Assembly: GCA_963457665.1 (NCBI GenBank)
Contig: OY735209.1
Location: 2,411,081-2,475,080 of the forward strand
Origin: Thysanoteuthis rhombus
Taxonomy: Eukaryota; Mollusca; Cephalopoda; Oegopsida; Thysanoteuthidae
DNA: 64,000 nt
Direction of reading: 5' to 3'
In this document: positions 62,490 through 64,000 of the stretch, piece after piece
Position numbering within the stretch: position 1 is the first letter of the stretch
Layout of the letters: every line of letters starts with the position of its first letter
The notes under the pieces: generated by a model
Databases searched by the model: none
What the model was told of the DNA's origin: nothing
The model's input: only the letters and a program-made list of their open reading frames with translations
Program-made: the position numbers and the translations under genes

Positions 62490-64000
62490 TATGGGCATCA
62501 GCCTCAAATATCATAAGAACAGCCTTCAATGTCAGGAATCTTCTCTCTTCCAACCTTCTCTATCATTTCCCTGGATTCCATCCCCCGTCATGAGCTCTTT
62601 GCAACCAGCTGATTTCAATAGGCATCGAACTGAGCAGAGTTCGGACCATGTTTTGTGGTAAAAAAAGCTCCTGAAAGTTAGCCTTTGCAGATACCTGTGG
62701 TGTGTGGTAGTGAATCGCCTATCCGGTGATTATACACCGGCAATATGTCAGTCTGGAGGGCTCCGAAGTTAGCTGCCATATTGCAATTTAGCAGCCATAC
62801 TCGTTGTCTCAGGAGACATTCTTTTTTACCTAGCTCTAAATACCAGAACCCGATCCTTTTTGATAAGCAAAAAGACAAACTATGTTTGCCTGACTCGTAT
62901 CCTCACTTCTGACCGGCCACTCTATTTAAGATTTGAATGTCTTTTGTGCCGCTAATCTATCTAAGTTGAGCCAGTGACTATGATCAGCAGCAAAAGACTT
63001 AAACTTATTTTTGAGGCATCCCCAGAATTCATTCCAAAAGACTGCCTCATTGATTCCTGCATAATCATTAATGTTATCTGGTCCCCTAAATCTTTCTCGT
63101 ACAGTGAGGATGTGCTGAATTTCCAGTTACCAGATTCGATAGGTTTGGCCTAACCTTAATTCATTCGGACTCTGACTAATCTATAATCTGGATATATCAT
63201 ATAATGAAAACATTCTAACAGCCCTGTGACAAATTTCCTAATTCGTACCTGATTGATATTACTGGGATGTTGAACCGTATTTGAGTTGCCACTCTTAATC
63301 AAAGTCCTAACTACTCAAGGACGATTTTCCAATAATCTGCTGAAATTACCCACCAAGACAATATTACAAACAAATCAATTTGCCAAAAGAAACGAACTTG
63401 CTCATTCTGATAGTTGGGTACATGAACCCTGATTACCGTCGATTCAGTATTTACAAGGAAAGAAAATGAAATTCCTTCGTCAGCACACCCTCATTGGCAG
63501 TTGGAATAAAGTGTTCCTTGTAAGCAACACATATTCAAATTGAAGAATCACTCCCAGCCCTCCACCATTCCAACCTACTGAATTGTGTCATTATCAGTTC
63601 ATTGGTGTTGGGGGCCGGAAACAAAATTTCTTGGAGTCAGGACACCATCCCTTGGCGTCAAGTCTTATCTCAGTATTGATGGACCCGTCATGAGACACGC
63701 CACCGATGTGCCCATAGAAGGTTAATTTTACTACAATACAGGGATTTGTGTATGTATATTTGGACCCTCCCCAAACAGAAGTTTTTGTTAATTTTCTTCA
63801 GCTCGAGGTAGTTCCAGACAACCTGAGGGGTGGACATACTAAAAGCATTATTTGCTTCCTTCGGTATGTCCAACAGTTGCCGAATACATTCTCTGACCCA
63901 GACCACAGTCAGGTCAGCAGGCTCTCAACTTTGGAGAAGTTTATTGGGCTCCCTTCGTCCCATCTCTCAGGGCCTTTTTGGCCATGAAGGAAGGAACAAA
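62490..64000 (-). mobile_element. Old Tx1-like LINE: ORF2 N-terminal half and ORF1 C-terminal part
   Basis: From about 62490 the sequence follows the young family from inside the reverse-transcriptase region back through the endonuclease domain to about 63600. It then runs into the ORF1 C-terminus and, after a deletion near 63911, into sequence like the ORF1 start. Stops and frameshifts are many. The best-preserved piece is 63688-63906, which keeps KEANNAFSMS and NFCLGRVQIYIHKSLY, matching KEANSAFKMS and NFCSGRVPVFMHPSLY in copy 1. The element continues past the window end. Confidence 0.7.
63688..63906 (-). pseudogene. Relic of LINE ORF1 C-terminal domain
   Basis: This open stretch of 72 codons aligns with the conserved C-terminal domain of young ORF1 proteins. 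The shared residues (KEAN-AF, NFC-GRV, H-SLY) define the core of that domain in a much older relative. It is not translatable as part of a full ORF1 because sequence on both sides is broken. Confidence 0.55.

Overview
This is eukaryotic, almost certainly invertebrate animal, genomic DNA. It is AT-rich, has intron-like spacers and splice-acceptor-like sites, carries C2H2 zinc-finger exons with TGEKPY linkers, and is dominated by non-LTR retrotransposons. I cannot fix the phylum from sequence alone. There are no operons, CRISPR arrays or recognisable RNA genes.

The backbone is a unit of roughly 9-10 kb repeated along the window: a minus-strand C2H2 zinc-finger exon, an intron-like spacer, a small exon-like secreted-peptide ORF, a spacer repeat called X here, and a decayed LINE 3' end with a shared flank. 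Unit 1 (about 1-9990) holds a frameshifted zinc-finger gene (1638-2877). Unit 2 (about 11118-36510) holds an intact zinc-finger ORF (13114-14151). Unit 3 (about 43432-57190) holds a third (45438-46493). The blocks 11118-17025 and 43432-49355 are a recent segmental duplication. A second duplicated block of about 3.3 kb (38110-41430 and 58560-61920) carries only X and low-complexity sequence. A decayed RTE-like LINE in unit 1 is split by an inverted copy of a zinc-finger gene tail.

Into units 2 and 3 a young L1/Tx1-group LINE family has inserted, always on the minus strand. Copy 1 (17026-23588) has both ORFs intact and a perfect 35-bp target-site duplication. Copy 2 (23624-28783) is 5'-truncated and frameshifted. 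Copy 3 (28784-35358) is nearly full length but has a nonsense codon in ORF2 and is a mosaic of two subfamilies. Copy 4 (49511-56038) has intact ORF2 but a heavily altered ORF1. Copies 3, 2 and 1 form a head-to-tail array at one target. ORF1 encodes a zinc-knuckle RNA-binding protein, and ORF2 encodes an AP-like endonuclease plus reverse transcriptase. Older relatives lie at 8966-9770, 35376-36290, 56095-56970 and 62490-64000.

The most striking observation is in copy 4. Over about 53850-55870 nearly every difference from its sister copies is A-to-G on the element's sense strand, while ORF2 next to it is almost unchanged. This is the pattern expected if an ADAR-type deaminase hyperedited the LINE RNA before reverse transcription, leaving a genomic fossil of the editing. 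Other notable points are a 3'-terminal hairpin with compensatory base changes between copies, repeated insertion into one X-repeat target, and very tight ORF1-stop/ORF2-start spacing.
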